A stretch of 64,000 bases of DNA, taken from NCBI GenBank assembly GCA_052267165.1, contig JBKQHO010000051.1:186001-250000 (forward strand), read 5' to 3'. How positions within the stretch are numbered: position 1 is the first letter of the stretch; the number at the start of each line of letters is the position of its first letter. The translations under genes and the position numbers were made by a program. This stretch comes from CAWICD01 sp052267165. GTDB lineage: Bacteria > Vulcanimicrobiota > Vulcanimicrobiia > Vulcanimicrobiales > Vulcanimicrobiaceae. The notes beneath the pieces were generated by a model. The model was not told the DNA's origin, made no database searches, and saw nothing but the letters and a program-made list of their open reading frames with translations. Shown in pieces: positions 16,960 through 25,109 of the stretch.

Positions 16960-17226
16960 ATGTGTCGCAACATTCGGCCCCTCTTCAACTTCGATCCGCC
17001 GGCGACGGACGAGGAGATCCGGGCCGCTTCCATCCAGTTCGTTCGAAAACTCGCGGGTTTCAGCAAACCGTCCGCATCGAACGCGGCCGCGTTCGATCGG
17101 GCGGTCGACGACATCAGCGCCGCCGCCGGGAGGCTGATCGACTCGCTGGTGACGTCGGCCACGCCGCGCGACCGCGACGAATGGGCGGCGAAAGCCAAAG
17201 CCCGGTCCGCCAAACGTTTCGCGTGA
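16960..17226 (+). CDS. DUF2277 family protein
   Basis: An 88-residue protein starting MCRNIRPLFNFDPPATDEEI, the hallmark start of DUF2277, with the conserved AASIQFVRKLAGFSKPS helix after it. It is complete and of normal family length. A TATACT hexamer (16947-16952) lies just upstream, inside a small CCCGT/ACGGG inverted repeat. Function unknown. Confidence 0.85.
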   Translation: MCRNIRPLFNFDPPATDEEIRAASIQFVRKLAGFSKPSASNAAAFDRAVDDISAAAGRLIDSLVTSATPRDRDEWAAKAKARSAKRFA

Positions 17227-17243
17227 GTTTGCGGCGCCGGCCC

Positions 17244-17775
17244 TCACTCGGGTGCCACGTTTTCGCTGATCGTGCGAAGCATCGTCAGGAGAGCCCGGTT
17301 GACGGGCGTCGCAATCCCGTGTCGCTCGGCGGCGCGCACGATCGCTCCCGTCAACGCATCGAACTCGAGCGGCCGGCTCGCCACGCGGTCGAAGTACATG
17401 GACGTGCCGGCTTCCGGCGGGTAGCTCAGCAGCGTCGCGATGACGCGTTCGCCTTCGTCCGGCGCCACTTGCACGCCCTCCGCGGCCGCGACCGCGACCG
17501 CCTCCGCTAAGATCGCGCGGCAAAGCTCCACGACGTCGGGTCGGCGAAAGATCGCTTGACGCTAAAACCCAGTCGACCGGCGCTGCGCGTTCCGGGTCGA
17601 TCAGCGTGCTCGGCGCGACGTCGCTGACGGCGGCCCCGTGCTCGACCGCAAAACGCTCGATCCTGCGGCGCGTGCAGACGACGACGTCGCGCCCGCCGGC
17701 AGCGCTCAACGAACCGGCGACGACACCGCCGATGTTTCCCAGGCCGATCACGGCGACCGTCGCTCTGCCACTCAT
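17244..17775 (-). pseudogene. Ketopantoate-reductase-like gene with the middle deleted
   Basis: The N-terminal piece (from 17775) reads ATVAVIGLGNIGGVVAGSL, a PanE/ApbA nucleotide-binding start, and continues to about 17560 (PVDWVLAS). In another frame, from about 17555 to the stop at 17244, there is the ApbA C-terminal domain: ELCRAILAEAVAVAAAEGV, then TSMYFDRVASRPLEFDALTG and GIATPVNRALLTML. Only about 170 of some 300 residues are represented, the middle is missing, and the frame changes at the joint. The gene cannot make a normal enzyme. ApbA proteins catalyse ketopantoate or related 2-keto-acid reductions. Confidence 0.75.
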
Positions 17776-17950
17776 TGCGTTACCACAAGTACGTTCGTCG
17801 CTCGCAGCATTCCCACTCGGTTGATCGTTAGACAAACTAGCAAGCAACTCACGGTCGTAGGCCGACGCCTCGCTGCACTCTCTTCGCACGATTTGGCCAG
17901 TGGTGCGTCGGCGACAAATTAGCTACAATAGCCGTAATGAGGAGCGTCTA

Positions 17951-18466
17951 ATGCAGGGCGCGTCCGTTTCGGCCCATGAGCACAGAGAGGGAAAAGCAAT
18001 GGACGCCCCAGCCGCTCGCTCCCTGACGGTCGCCAGACACGTGGGGAACTCGGTCGTCACGGGTGCCGCCCAGGCATGGAAAGCGGCCCTGTGCGGGACG
18101 ACTTGGGCTTCGGCCACCGTTTTCGACTACCTGCGGTGGCGGGGGCGCGCCGCGCTCGACGACCTTCGTCCCTACGAACGCGACACCGTGCAAAAGCGCA
18201 AGCTGCACCGTGAAGCCTGGCTCGCGGACCTCGAACGGCAAGAGCTGGAGTTGCGCGCCGTGCCGTTGACCGCGCGAGAAGCCGCGCAGGAGGCACGCGC
18301 GTGGGCGGAGCGGATGGCGGCGGTAGCGGCCCGCTATGACGTCATGCGCGCTGAACTGCGCGACCTGCGCGCGTTCAGCAGCATGCAGATCCCGTTCGAC
18401 CGCAACGGCCAACCGCGCGATGCCTTCGGAGCGCGGCACGCCGGCGCTCCTCGAAAGGTTGCGTAG
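17951..18466 (+). CDS. Uncharacterised protein with helical, charged C-terminal half
   Basis: I do not recognise this 171-residue protein. Residues 30-60 are moderately hydrophobic (VGNSVVTGAAQAWKAAL). Residues about 65-140 are rich in Arg, Glu, Ala and Leu (YERDTVQKRKLHREAWLADL and onward) and look like long helices or a coiled coil. The ATG at 17951 follows a purine-rich GAGGAG, and a TACAAT hexamer is at 17924-17929. The gene's 3' end overlaps the alcohol-dehydrogenase fragment in another frame. Confidence 0.55.
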   Translation: MQGASVSAHEHREGKAMDAPAARSLTVARHVGNSVVTGAAQAWKAALCGTTWASATVFDYLRWRGRAALDDLRPYERDTVQKRKLHREAWLADLERQELELRAVPLTAREAAQEARAWAERMAAVAARYDVMRAELRDLRAFSSMQIPFDRNGQPRDAFGARHAGAPRKVA

Positions 18467-18602
18467 CGGCTTCATGGCCGAAGCGGTGCGAGATGGAAAG
18501 CTGGTAATCCCGATTGGCCTGAAACTGCCACTCAGCGAAGCGGCCAAGGCTCAAGCAATGGCGGAGAAGGGTGGCGTCGGGAAGATCCTGCTGGTGGCTT
18601 GA
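18420..18602 (+). pseudogene. C-terminal tail of a zinc-type alcohol dehydrogenase / quinone oxidoreductase
   Basis: The frame ends with LVIPIGLKLPLSEAAKAQAM then KGGVGKILLVA, the standard end of medium-chain dehydrogenases (a GKLVIPI...PLxEAAEAH...GGxGKVLLV pattern). Recognisable homology covers only about the last 45 residues of a protein that should be about 330. The catalytic and nucleotide-binding domains are absent. It partly overlaps the end of the preceding gene. Confidence 0.6.
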
Positions 18603-18663
18603 AATTCTTTTGCGAACACAGGACACGTATTTATAGTGAGTACTCTAGCGAAAGGAGTCGTCA

Positions 18664-19113
18664 ATGAACGCCGTACAAATCGAACAGAAGAGCTATGAGA
18701 TGCCGCCGAAGGAAGGGATCAGCGTCGCATTCTTTCTCACCGTCGCCGACATCGACCGATCGGTTCGCTACTATGAAAAAGTCTTCGGCGGCCGCGTCCT
18801 GAGCAAAGGCGACAGCAAAGGCGCGCCTGGGTACATTCAGATCGCGAACATGTGGCTCCTTGTCAACGTCGGAGGCGGACCGACCCCCGACAAGCCGACG
18901 GTAACGCTCAGCGTCACCGACCCGGATCACATCAGCAGTTTTATGAATATTCGCGTGGCGGATATTCACGCGTGCTACAAATTATGGAAAAGCCGGGGAG
19001 CCGAGTTCATCACGGAGCCGATTCCCAAGTACGGCGAGATACGCTGCTACATCCGCGATCCTGACGGTTATATCATCGAGGTCGGACAAAGCACCGAGCT
19101 CACGTACGGCTAA
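18664..19113 (+). CDS. VOC-family (glyoxalase/bleomycin-resistance fold) protein
   Basis: A 149-residue vicinal-oxygen-chelate protein with two beta-alpha-beta-beta-beta halves: AFFLTVADIDRSVRYYEKVFGG at the start and FMNIRVADIHACYKLWKSRGA then IRDPDGYIIEVGQST at the end. The terminal Glu in IIEV is a usual metal ligand. The family includes lyases, dioxygenases and binding proteins, and the substrate cannot be assigned. An AAAGGAG ribosome-binding site precedes the ATG. Confidence 0.82.
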   Translation: MNAVQIEQKSYEMPPKEGISVAFFLTVADIDRSVRYYEKVFGGRVLSKGDSKGAPGYIQIANMWLLVNVGGGPTPDKPTVTLSVTDPDHISSFMNIRVADIHACYKLWKSRGAEFITEPIPKYGEIRCYIRDPDGYIIEVGQSTELTYG

Positions 19114-19227
19114 ACGCCCGGCCCGGATAGGACGCGGATGTCCGCTTAGTAGCTTTCCCGGCCGCGACGTCCAACCAGTACTTCGGCGTTGATCGATACG
19201 TTCGTCCAATGGATTCGTCGTCGCGCT

Positions 19228-19563
19228 TCAGCCAATCTTGCCCTGAACAGTCACTCGCTCTGACGTCGAAAGGAGTACCAAATGGACGACACAGATAATC
19301 GACGGTGGAGCACCGCCGCAGGACGCGGCGAAGTAGCTTCGCCACCAAAGGACGCCCTGGCGATAGCGGCGCGCGAGTTCCGGGTGCGATTTGCGCAGTC
19401 GCCGAGACGAAACGCCTTTGAGGCTATTCACGAGTGACGAGAGTGCAACTTTGGGCGGGTAGTTGACGAGCAGATGCACGTGGTCGTCCTCTCCGTCGAA
19501 CTCTACGAGGCTCGCCTCTCGACGCGCTCCCGGTGAGCCCGAGCGACAAGGCCAAGATCGCAC
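19228..19563 (-). mobile_element. Degenerate IS200/IS605-type TnpA transposase
   Basis: The frame reads SLVEFDGEDDHVHLLVNYPP, then LVNSLKGVSSRRLR and YFAASCGGAPPSI, which is the Y1 (HUH) transposase of the IS200/IS605 group; HVH is the metal-binding pair. The normal N-terminal third is not in this frame. After GGAPPS the C-terminal helix that should carry the catalytic tyrosine is lost by a frame change (the +1 frame reads VDYLCRPFGTPF). No clear terminal hairpins could be identified. An inactive remnant. Confidence 0.7.
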
Positions 19564-19650
19564 ACGGCAACGTCGATAGACTCCTCAAGCTTGCATGATC
19601 GCCGCGGTGACGACCTTGCGTGAAAACGCGCGATGTGCGAGGCTGGAAGC

Positions 19651-20646
19651 ATGAACTTGAGAAGGCTGGGCGCAAACGGGCCGATCGTTTCCGAGCTCGG
19701 ACTCGGCGCGATGGGGATGTCGGACTTCTACGGACCTGCGGAGCGCGCGGAGAGCGTTGCGACGCTGCACGCCGCGCTCGATGCCGGCATCACGCTGCTC
19801 GACACGGGCGATTTCTACGGCATGGGTCACAACGAGATGCTGATCGGCGAAGCGCTGCGCGGACGTGCGCGCGAAGGGGTCGTGCTCAGCGTCAAATTCG
19901 GCGCGCAACGCGACCCGGGGGGAGCCTGGATCGGCTACGATGCGCGACCCACCGCGGTGAAAACGGCGCTCTCGTACTCGTTGCGCCGTCTCGGCGTCGA
20001 CCACGTCGACATCTATCGACCGGCGCGCCTCGATCCGGCCGTCCCGATCGAAGAGACCGTCGGGGCGATCGCGGAGATGGTGCAGGCGGGCTTCGTGCGG
20101 CATATCGGTTTGAGCGAGGTGAGCGCGGAGACGATCCGGCGGGCCGCAAGCGTGAATCCGATCTCGGACGTGCAGATCGAGTACGCCTTGGTCACGCGCG
20201 GGATCGAGCGGAGCATCCTGCCGGCCTGCCGCGAACTGGGCATCGGCATCACGGCCTACGGGGTGCTCTCGCGCGGCCTGATCAGCGGACATTGGAACAA
20301 GGAGCGCTCGCAGGCGGAGCGCGGCTTTCGTTCGCAAGCGCCCCGCTTCAGCGGAGCGAACCTCGATCGCAACCTAGCCATGGTCGAAGCGCTGCGCTCG
20401 ATCGCGGCGGACAAGCACGTCACGGTGGCACAGCTCGCCATTGCCTGGGTGCTCTCGCGCGGCGACGACATCGTGCCGCTGGTCGGCTCGCGCACCCGCA
20501 AACAGCTGCAAGAAGCGCTGCTGGCCGGCGACGTACGCCTTGCCGAAAGCGACCTGCGGCAGCTCGAAAGCACCCTCCCGGCCGAAGGGGCGGCGGGCGC
20601 GCGATACGCCGAGGCCGCGCTCACCCACCTCGATAGCGAACGATAA
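19651..20646 (+). CDS. Aldo/keto reductase
   Basis: A 331-residue AKR barrel. It has LGLGAMGMSDFYG, the catalytic-Asp region LLDTGDFYGMGHNEMLIGEAL (Asp and Tyr of the AKR tetrad), the Lys position in VVLSVKFGA, and the C-terminal NADP-binding segment IVPLVGSRTRKQLQEAL. The usual catalytic-His segment (VDLYQLHR-like) here reads VDHVDIYRPARLDP: the barrel strand is kept, but the usual histidine is replaced by Pro/Ala. AKRs reduce aldehydes and ketones with NADPH; the substrate is unknown. I chose the ATG at 19651, preceded by GGAAG. Confidence 0.85.
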   Translation: MNLRRLGANGPIVSELGLGAMGMSDFYGPAERAESVATLHAALDAGITLLDTGDFYGMGHNEMLIGEALRGRAREGVVLSVKFGAQRDPGGAWIGYDARPTAVKTALSYSLRRLGVDHVDIYRPARLDPAVPIEETVGAIAEMVQAGFVRHIGLSEVSAETIRRAASVNPISDVQIEYALVTRGIERSILPACRELGIGITAYGVLSRGLISGHWNKERSQAERGFRSQAPRFSGANLDRNLAMVEALRSIAADKHVTVAQLAIAWVLSRGDDIVPLVGSRTRKQLQEALLAGDVRLAESDLRQLESTLPAEGAAGARYAEAALTHLDSER

Positions 20647-20722
20647 CAAACGCCTCACATTCGGGGCCGTTCGGGCATCCGCTCACTCGCGCGGCTAAGA
20701 GGGTCCGTGCTATATTGGGCTA

Positions 20723-20845
20723 ACTCAGCGAGCGCTGCGTCCAGCGCTGCAAGCGCAGATCGACAAGCTCGGGACGGCAGCGCTCGGTGCCGGCATTACG
20801 GGCCTGACGGTGGGGATCGACGATCCGACGCTCGGGCGTGCTAAC
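20723..20845 (+). pseudogene. Possible N-terminal fragment of a serine hydrolase
   Basis: One plus frame reads ALQAQIDKLGTAALGAGITG then LTVGIDDPTLGRA. This resembles the N-terminal helix and first strand of beta-lactamase-type serine hydrolases, just before the variable region ahead of SxxK. It has no start codon with a ribosome site and ends inside the convergent gene. The similarity is short and the call is weak. Confidence 0.3.
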
Positions 20846-20889
20846 CGGCGATCGCCCCCGCTCGCAAGTCTTCGCGAACGGCCGGGTCG

Positions 20890-21570
20890 TTACGCGTCGA
20901 CTTCGACTCGAATCGCCTTTCCGAGGTCGATCCAAAAGCGGTCGTCGATGCCGTGCGCGGTCGGATGCCGCGTGTAAACGAAGACGGTGCGGCCGACTTT
21001 CACCGGCACGTTCTCGACGAGGGTTCGCTCGGCTATCTCGTTCCAATGGCGAACGTCTGACATGTTGGATGCAAGGTCGAAACCGAGACCGTAGAGCAGG
21101 ACGAACTTCGGGTGGTTCTCGGCGAGCTTCGCCTTGAGCGTCGCGATGCGCTGGCGCAAGTGCGCGAGGCGCATCGCATCGGGCTCATTGGCCGCGGCCG
21201 CTGCGAGCTCGAGCACGGTCGTCTCTCCGTCCAAGCGTCCCCAACATGCTGCCTGGTACGCCCGCACGGACTCGCGTTCGTACGACGTCGCGCCGAAGTA
21301 CGACAGGAGCAGGGCGATCAACGGACGCCACGTCGGTTGCAGGTGCGGCGGCTTCCACGTGTGCCACTTTCCCGCGTCGGCGCCGCGGTAAGCGAGGTCG
21401 TGTTCCCGGCAGTCGACGAGGTCCAATCCGCCGAGCCGCTCCCAGGCGGAATAGCTCTCCGGGTCGTCGCCGCCGCCGGGCTCTTTGCCGATGAACCAGT
21501 ACGGCGCGTCCCAGCGGCCGTAACCAAACCAGCGCATGGCGGCCAAACACTTGAGACTAATGGTCTCCAT
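20890..21570 (-). CDS. Uncharacterised conserved-looking protein, possibly uracil-DNA-glycosylase-like fold
   Basis: A complete 226-residue ORF with well-structured composition. Near the N-terminus YWFIGKEPGGGDDPESYSAW resembles the G-x-EPG active-site strand of uracil-DNA-glycosylase-like proteins. Further on are KWHTWKPPHLQPTWRPLIAL, YQAACWG and, near the C-terminus, VFVYTRHPTAHG, which sits where a glycosylase motif with a histidine would be expected. I cannot confirm the fold by eye. The gene is monocistronic. Confidence 0.6.
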   Translation of the reverse strand: METISLKCLAAMRWFGYGRWDAPYWFIGKEPGGGDDPESYSAWERLGGLDLVDCREHDLAYRGADAGKWHTWKPPHLQPTWRPLIALLLSYFGATSYERESVRAYQAACWGRLDGETTVLELAAAAANEPDAMRLAHLRQRIATLKAKLAENHPKFVLLYGLGFDLASNMSDVRHWNEIAERTLVENVPVKVGRTVFVYTRHPTAHGIDDRFWIDLGKAIRVEVDA

Positions 21571-21795
21571 GCCACTGTTTTCGTCTGATTAACGAGTCAA
21601 CCACACGACGCCGACCGGCGAAGCCGAGCACACATTCGCTCGCTCGTTCAGGATAGCAGCACTTTAACGCGTGCTCGAACATTTGCCGATAGTATCGATG
21701 CTCGGCATTAGTATGGAAAAGAACGTCAGATCCTCATCGGGTGCCTCTAGTTCAGCGCTGAAACGTCGCGCTGTGCTGGTCTTGCCGGCCCTCGG

Positions 21796-22396
21796 TTGCG
21801 TCGTTTGAAGAGGCTCGTTCGGCGGTTCCTGCAATGGCGTTACCTCGCCATCGTGCTGACCGCGACGCTTGGTACGCTCGCTTCCCGTTCAATTCAGACA
21901 GCCCGGTCTGGTCGCCAATGTGGTCGAGTGCCTTTCGCTCTCGGGACTGCCGGCGAGCCGGCTGGAGATCGAGATCACGGAAGCCGCCGTGCTGCAACAC
22001 GGCGCCACGACGCACGAAGTGCTCGAGCAACTCCGCGCGCTGGGCGTGGCTGTTGCGCTGGACGACTTCGGGACCGGCTTTTCGTCGCTGTCCAGCTTGC
22101 TGCGTTTCCCGTTCGACAAACTCAAGATCGACCGCTCGTTCGTGGCCGACATCGGCACGTCGCCGAACGCGGCGGCCATCACACGAGCGATCGTGGGCTT
22201 GGGCGACAATTTGAACTTGACGACGACCGGTGAAGGAGTTGAGACGTTCGAGCAACTCGCCGAGCTGCGCAGGCTCGGTTGCCTCGAAGCGCAGGGTTAT
22301 CTCTTCAGTCCCGCTCGACCGAATAGCGAGGTTCCGCGACTCCTGCGCGAAATCGGCACGGCGAAACCTGCTGCCTTAACCCCCGCCTTCGGCTGA
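21796..22396 (+). pseudogene. EAL-domain (c-di-GMP phosphodiesterase) gene with the middle deleted
   Basis: A first frame from the TTG at 21796 reads LVRRFLQWRYLAIVLTATLG, a basic residue cluster followed by a membrane segment, as at the start of a sensor protein. From about 21869 a second frame gives the latter two-thirds of an EAL domain: PVQFRQPGLVANVV, LEIEITEAAVL, ALDDFGTGFSSL, KLKIDRSFV, GEGVET and QGYLFS. The E-A-L motif itself, any GGDEF domain and the sensor are gone. The domain therefore lacks the first catalytic glutamate and should be inactive. Confidence 0.65.
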
Positions 22397-22544
22397 CGTT
22401 TTGCTCGTGCGCACGCTCGTTGCACTCTTCGATGCGTTCGAGCCTGACAAAATGCTTCAAGTCACTTTGCGCTTCGGCGCGCCCCGATGAGCGGCATCGT
22501 AAGATACGACACGCTCTTTTTTGCCGAACACACCTTTTAGAGAA

Positions 22545-25109
22545 ATGGCTATGACAGCACGCGTTCGTTCTGCTGACCCGCGCTCGCGCGCTCGCGCGTC
22601 GATCCGCTGGATCTTGCTTGTTTGCCTTGCGATCGTCGTCGGCGTTTGGGGCGTTTCCGCCTTCGCCATCAGCGAGGAGCAGCGCGCCGCGATCGACCAC
22701 GGCCAGAACGAGGCGGGCAATCTCTCGGCCGCGTTTCGAGCCGAGGTCGAACACTCGCTCGACACGGTCAACGAAACGATGGACATCCTGGAGAGCCGCA
22801 TCCGCAGCGACGGTCCGAGCTTCGACCTCCACCGCTGGGCCGCTCAGACGGCGCTGCTCTCGACCGGAACCATTCAAGTCTCGTTGATCGACCGGCACGG
22901 CATGCTCGCCGCGAGCTCGTTGGAAGAGCACGTCAAGCCGATCGACCTCAGCGACCGCGCCCATTTCCGCGTCCACCTTCACGGCCCGAGCCATCGCCTC
23001 TTCATCGGCAAGCCGGTCGTCGGCCGCGTCTCCAAGAAGACGACGATCCAGCTGAGCCGGCGCATGAACGACGCGCACGGCCGCCTCCAGTATGTCTTCG
23101 TCTTTTCGGTCGAGCCAAAGTATCTGACCAACCTCGACAAATCCGTTTATCTCGGCGAGCGGGGCGTGATCACGCTCGTGGGCGCGGACGGAACGATTCG
23201 GGCTCGCTTCTCCAAAAAGCATCCGGACGGATTGGAGGCAACCGGAAAGTCGATCGCGAGGTCCGAGTTCGCCGCCCACGCGCGCGTTTCCGACGAGGGC
23301 ACGTACGCAGCCTCGAGCCGCCTGGACGGAGTCTCGCGCCTCTACAGCTTCGTCCGCGTCGGGCGCTTTCCGCTCTACGTCGTCGCAGGTCTGCCGCTCG
23401 AGGAAGTGCTGGCCGCGCCGAGGGCCTTCGCCAAGCTCTTCTTGGCCCTCGCGTGGATCGCGACGGTCCTCATCTTCGGGCTCGCTGCCTTCCTTTCGCG
23501 CGAGATCTGGCGCGGCGCCAACCGTGAACTGGCGCTGCGCGACACGCAGAGTGCCTTGGAAGACGCGCTCGAGGCCGCGGAAGACGCCACCCGCGCGAAG
23601 ACGACCTTCTTCGCGATGATGAGCCACGAGATCCGAACGCCGATGAACGGTATCCTGGGGCTCACGCGTTCGCTGTTGAAGAGCGACCTCGATGCGCGGC
23701 AGACCGAGATCGTGCGCCTCGTGCGCGACTCAGGTTCGACCCTGTTACGCATTCTCAACGACATCCTCGACTTGACGCGCCTCGAAACCGCCAGCAACGA
23801 GTTGCACCAGGAGGACTTCTTCCCCGTGAGCCTCACGCGGAGCGTGGCGCAGATCTTCGCGGAACGCGCGCGCGAGCGTGAGCTTGCGCTCGTCGTCGAC
23901 GATACGATCGATCCGGGCGTCGCCCTCTACGGCGACGCGGGCAGAATTCGTCAGGCACTTTGGAACCTGGTCTCGAACGCGATCAAGTTCACCGAGACGG
24001 GATCGGTGACGCTGAGCGCCCGTACGACCGCTACGAGCGACGCGCATATGAGCGTTCGCTGGACCGTCACCGACACCGGAATCGGCATTCCGCCCGACCG
24101 GCTCGGTCAGCTCTTTCAAACCTTCGTGCAAGCGGATTCGTCGATTCAACGGCGCTTCGGCGGCACCGGCCTCGGCCTTGCGATCACGCGCAGACTCGTC
24201 GAAAGCATGGGCGGCTCGGTCTCGCTCACCTCGAGCCCCGGTTCCGGCTCATCGTTCACCGTCGAAGTCTCGTTTAAGCTCGGCGATTCCACGAAACATG
24301 AGGGCGAGGACGAGCGGCAGCTGGCAGAACTGATTCGCGCGCGCGTCGTCCGCCACCCGAACGCCTACCGGATGTTGGTGGCCGAGGACGACACCGCAAG
24401 CCGCCTCCTGCTGACCACGCTCTTGCGCGACCTCAACGTGCGCGTGGACGCCGTCGAAGACGGCAAGGCCGCCATCTTGGCCGCCGCGCAAACGCCGTTC
24501 GACATCATCTTCATGGACATGCAAATGCCCGAAGTCGACGGCCTAGAAGCGACCAGCACGATCCGCAGAAGCCGCGGCCAATGCGCGGGGACACCGATCG
24601 TCGGCGTGACGGCAAACGTCTTCGCGGAAGACGTCGCGCGCTGCACGAACTCCGGCATGAACGACGTCATCCAAAAACCGGTATCCGAGGAAGTGCTCTA
24701 CCGCGTCGTGGGGCGATTCCTCGGAGAGGTGCCCAATGCGCGCATGGCCGGCTCGGAGCTTTCGCTGCCTCTCGAGTCCGTTGCTGCCAAGGCACCGGCA
24801 CCGGCCGCCAAGACGCCGCGCTTGCGAGTCATGCCGGTCTTCCTGGAGACGACGGCCGACGTGGTCGCCGGAGTGGAGGCTGCGGGCGCCGAGCGAGACA
24901 CGATCGAGCTTGCGCGGCTCGCGCACCGTCTGAAGTCGAGCAGCCTGGCCATCGATGCGAGCGCCCTTGCGAACATCTGCCGGAGCATCGAGCTTGCGGC
25001 CGTCGCGAACGACCTACCGTCGGCGCTCACGGCGCTCGAGCCGCTGGCTGCCGAGTACGAGCGGACATGCGACAACGTTCGCGCGGAGCTTGCAGGGCAG
25101 CCGGGATGA
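22545..25109 (+). CDS. Hybrid sensor histidine kinase with receiver and HPt domains
   Basis: About 854 residues. TM1 lies near 18-40, a large extracytoplasmic sensor (dCache/PDC-like) at about 45-295, TM2 at about 300-322, HisKA with the phospho-accepting His361 in MMSHEIRTPMNG, and HATPase with LWNLVSNAIKFTETGS and GTGLGLAITRRLVE. A receiver follows with Asp658 in FMDMQMPEVDG, then an HPt domain with His794 in LAHRLKSSS. This is a complete BarA/ArcB-style His-Asp-His phosphorelay. The ATG at 22545 is chosen over the TTG at 22521. Its stop overlaps the next gene (ATGA), whose receiver domain is the obvious end target of the relay. Confidence 0.9.
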   Translation: MAMTARVRSADPRSRARASIRWILLVCLAIVVGVWGVSAFAISEEQRAAIDHGQNEAGNLSAAFRAEVEHSLDTVNETMDILESRIRSDGPSFDLHRWAAQTALLSTGTIQVSLIDRHGMLAASSLEEHVKPIDLSDRAHFRVHLHGPSHRLFIGKPVVGRVSKKTTIQLSRRMNDAHGRLQYVFVFSVEPKYLTNLDKSVYLGERGVITLVGADGTIRARFSKKHPDGLEATGKSIARSEFAAHARVSDEGTYAASSRLDGVSRLYSFVRVGRFPLYVVAGLPLEEVLAAPRAFAKLFLALAWIATVLIFGLAAFLSREIWRGANRELALRDTQSALEDALEAAEDATRAKTTFFAMMSHEIRTPMNGILGLTRSLLKSDLDARQTEIVRLVRDSGSTLLRILNDILDLTRLETASNELHQEDFFPVSLTRSVAQIFAERARERELALVVDDTIDPGVALYGDAGRIRQALWNLVSNAIKFTETGSVTLSARTTATSDAHMSVRWTVTDTGIGIPPDRLGQLFQTFVQADSSIQRRFGGTGLGLAITRRLVESMGGSVSLTSSPGSGSSFTVEVSFKLGDSTKHEGEDERQLAELIRARVVRHPNAYRMLVAEDDTASRLLLTTLLRDLNVRVDAVEDGKAAILAAAQTPFDIIFMDMQMPEVDGLEATSTIRRSRGQCAGTPIVGVTANVFAEDVARCTNSGMNDVIQKPVSEEVLYRVVGRFLGEVPNARMAGSELSLPLESVAAKAPAPAAKTPRLRVMPVFLETTADVVAGVEAAGAERDTIELARLAHRLKSSSLAIDASALANICRSIELAAVANDLPSALTALEPLAAEYERTCDNVRAELAGQPG

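Noticed and set aside
22305..23627. 440-codon minus-strand ORF opposite the hybrid kinase
   Set aside because: Composition is that of a shadow frame (Arg, Glu, Val rich) and the opposite strand encodes clear sensor and kinase motifs.
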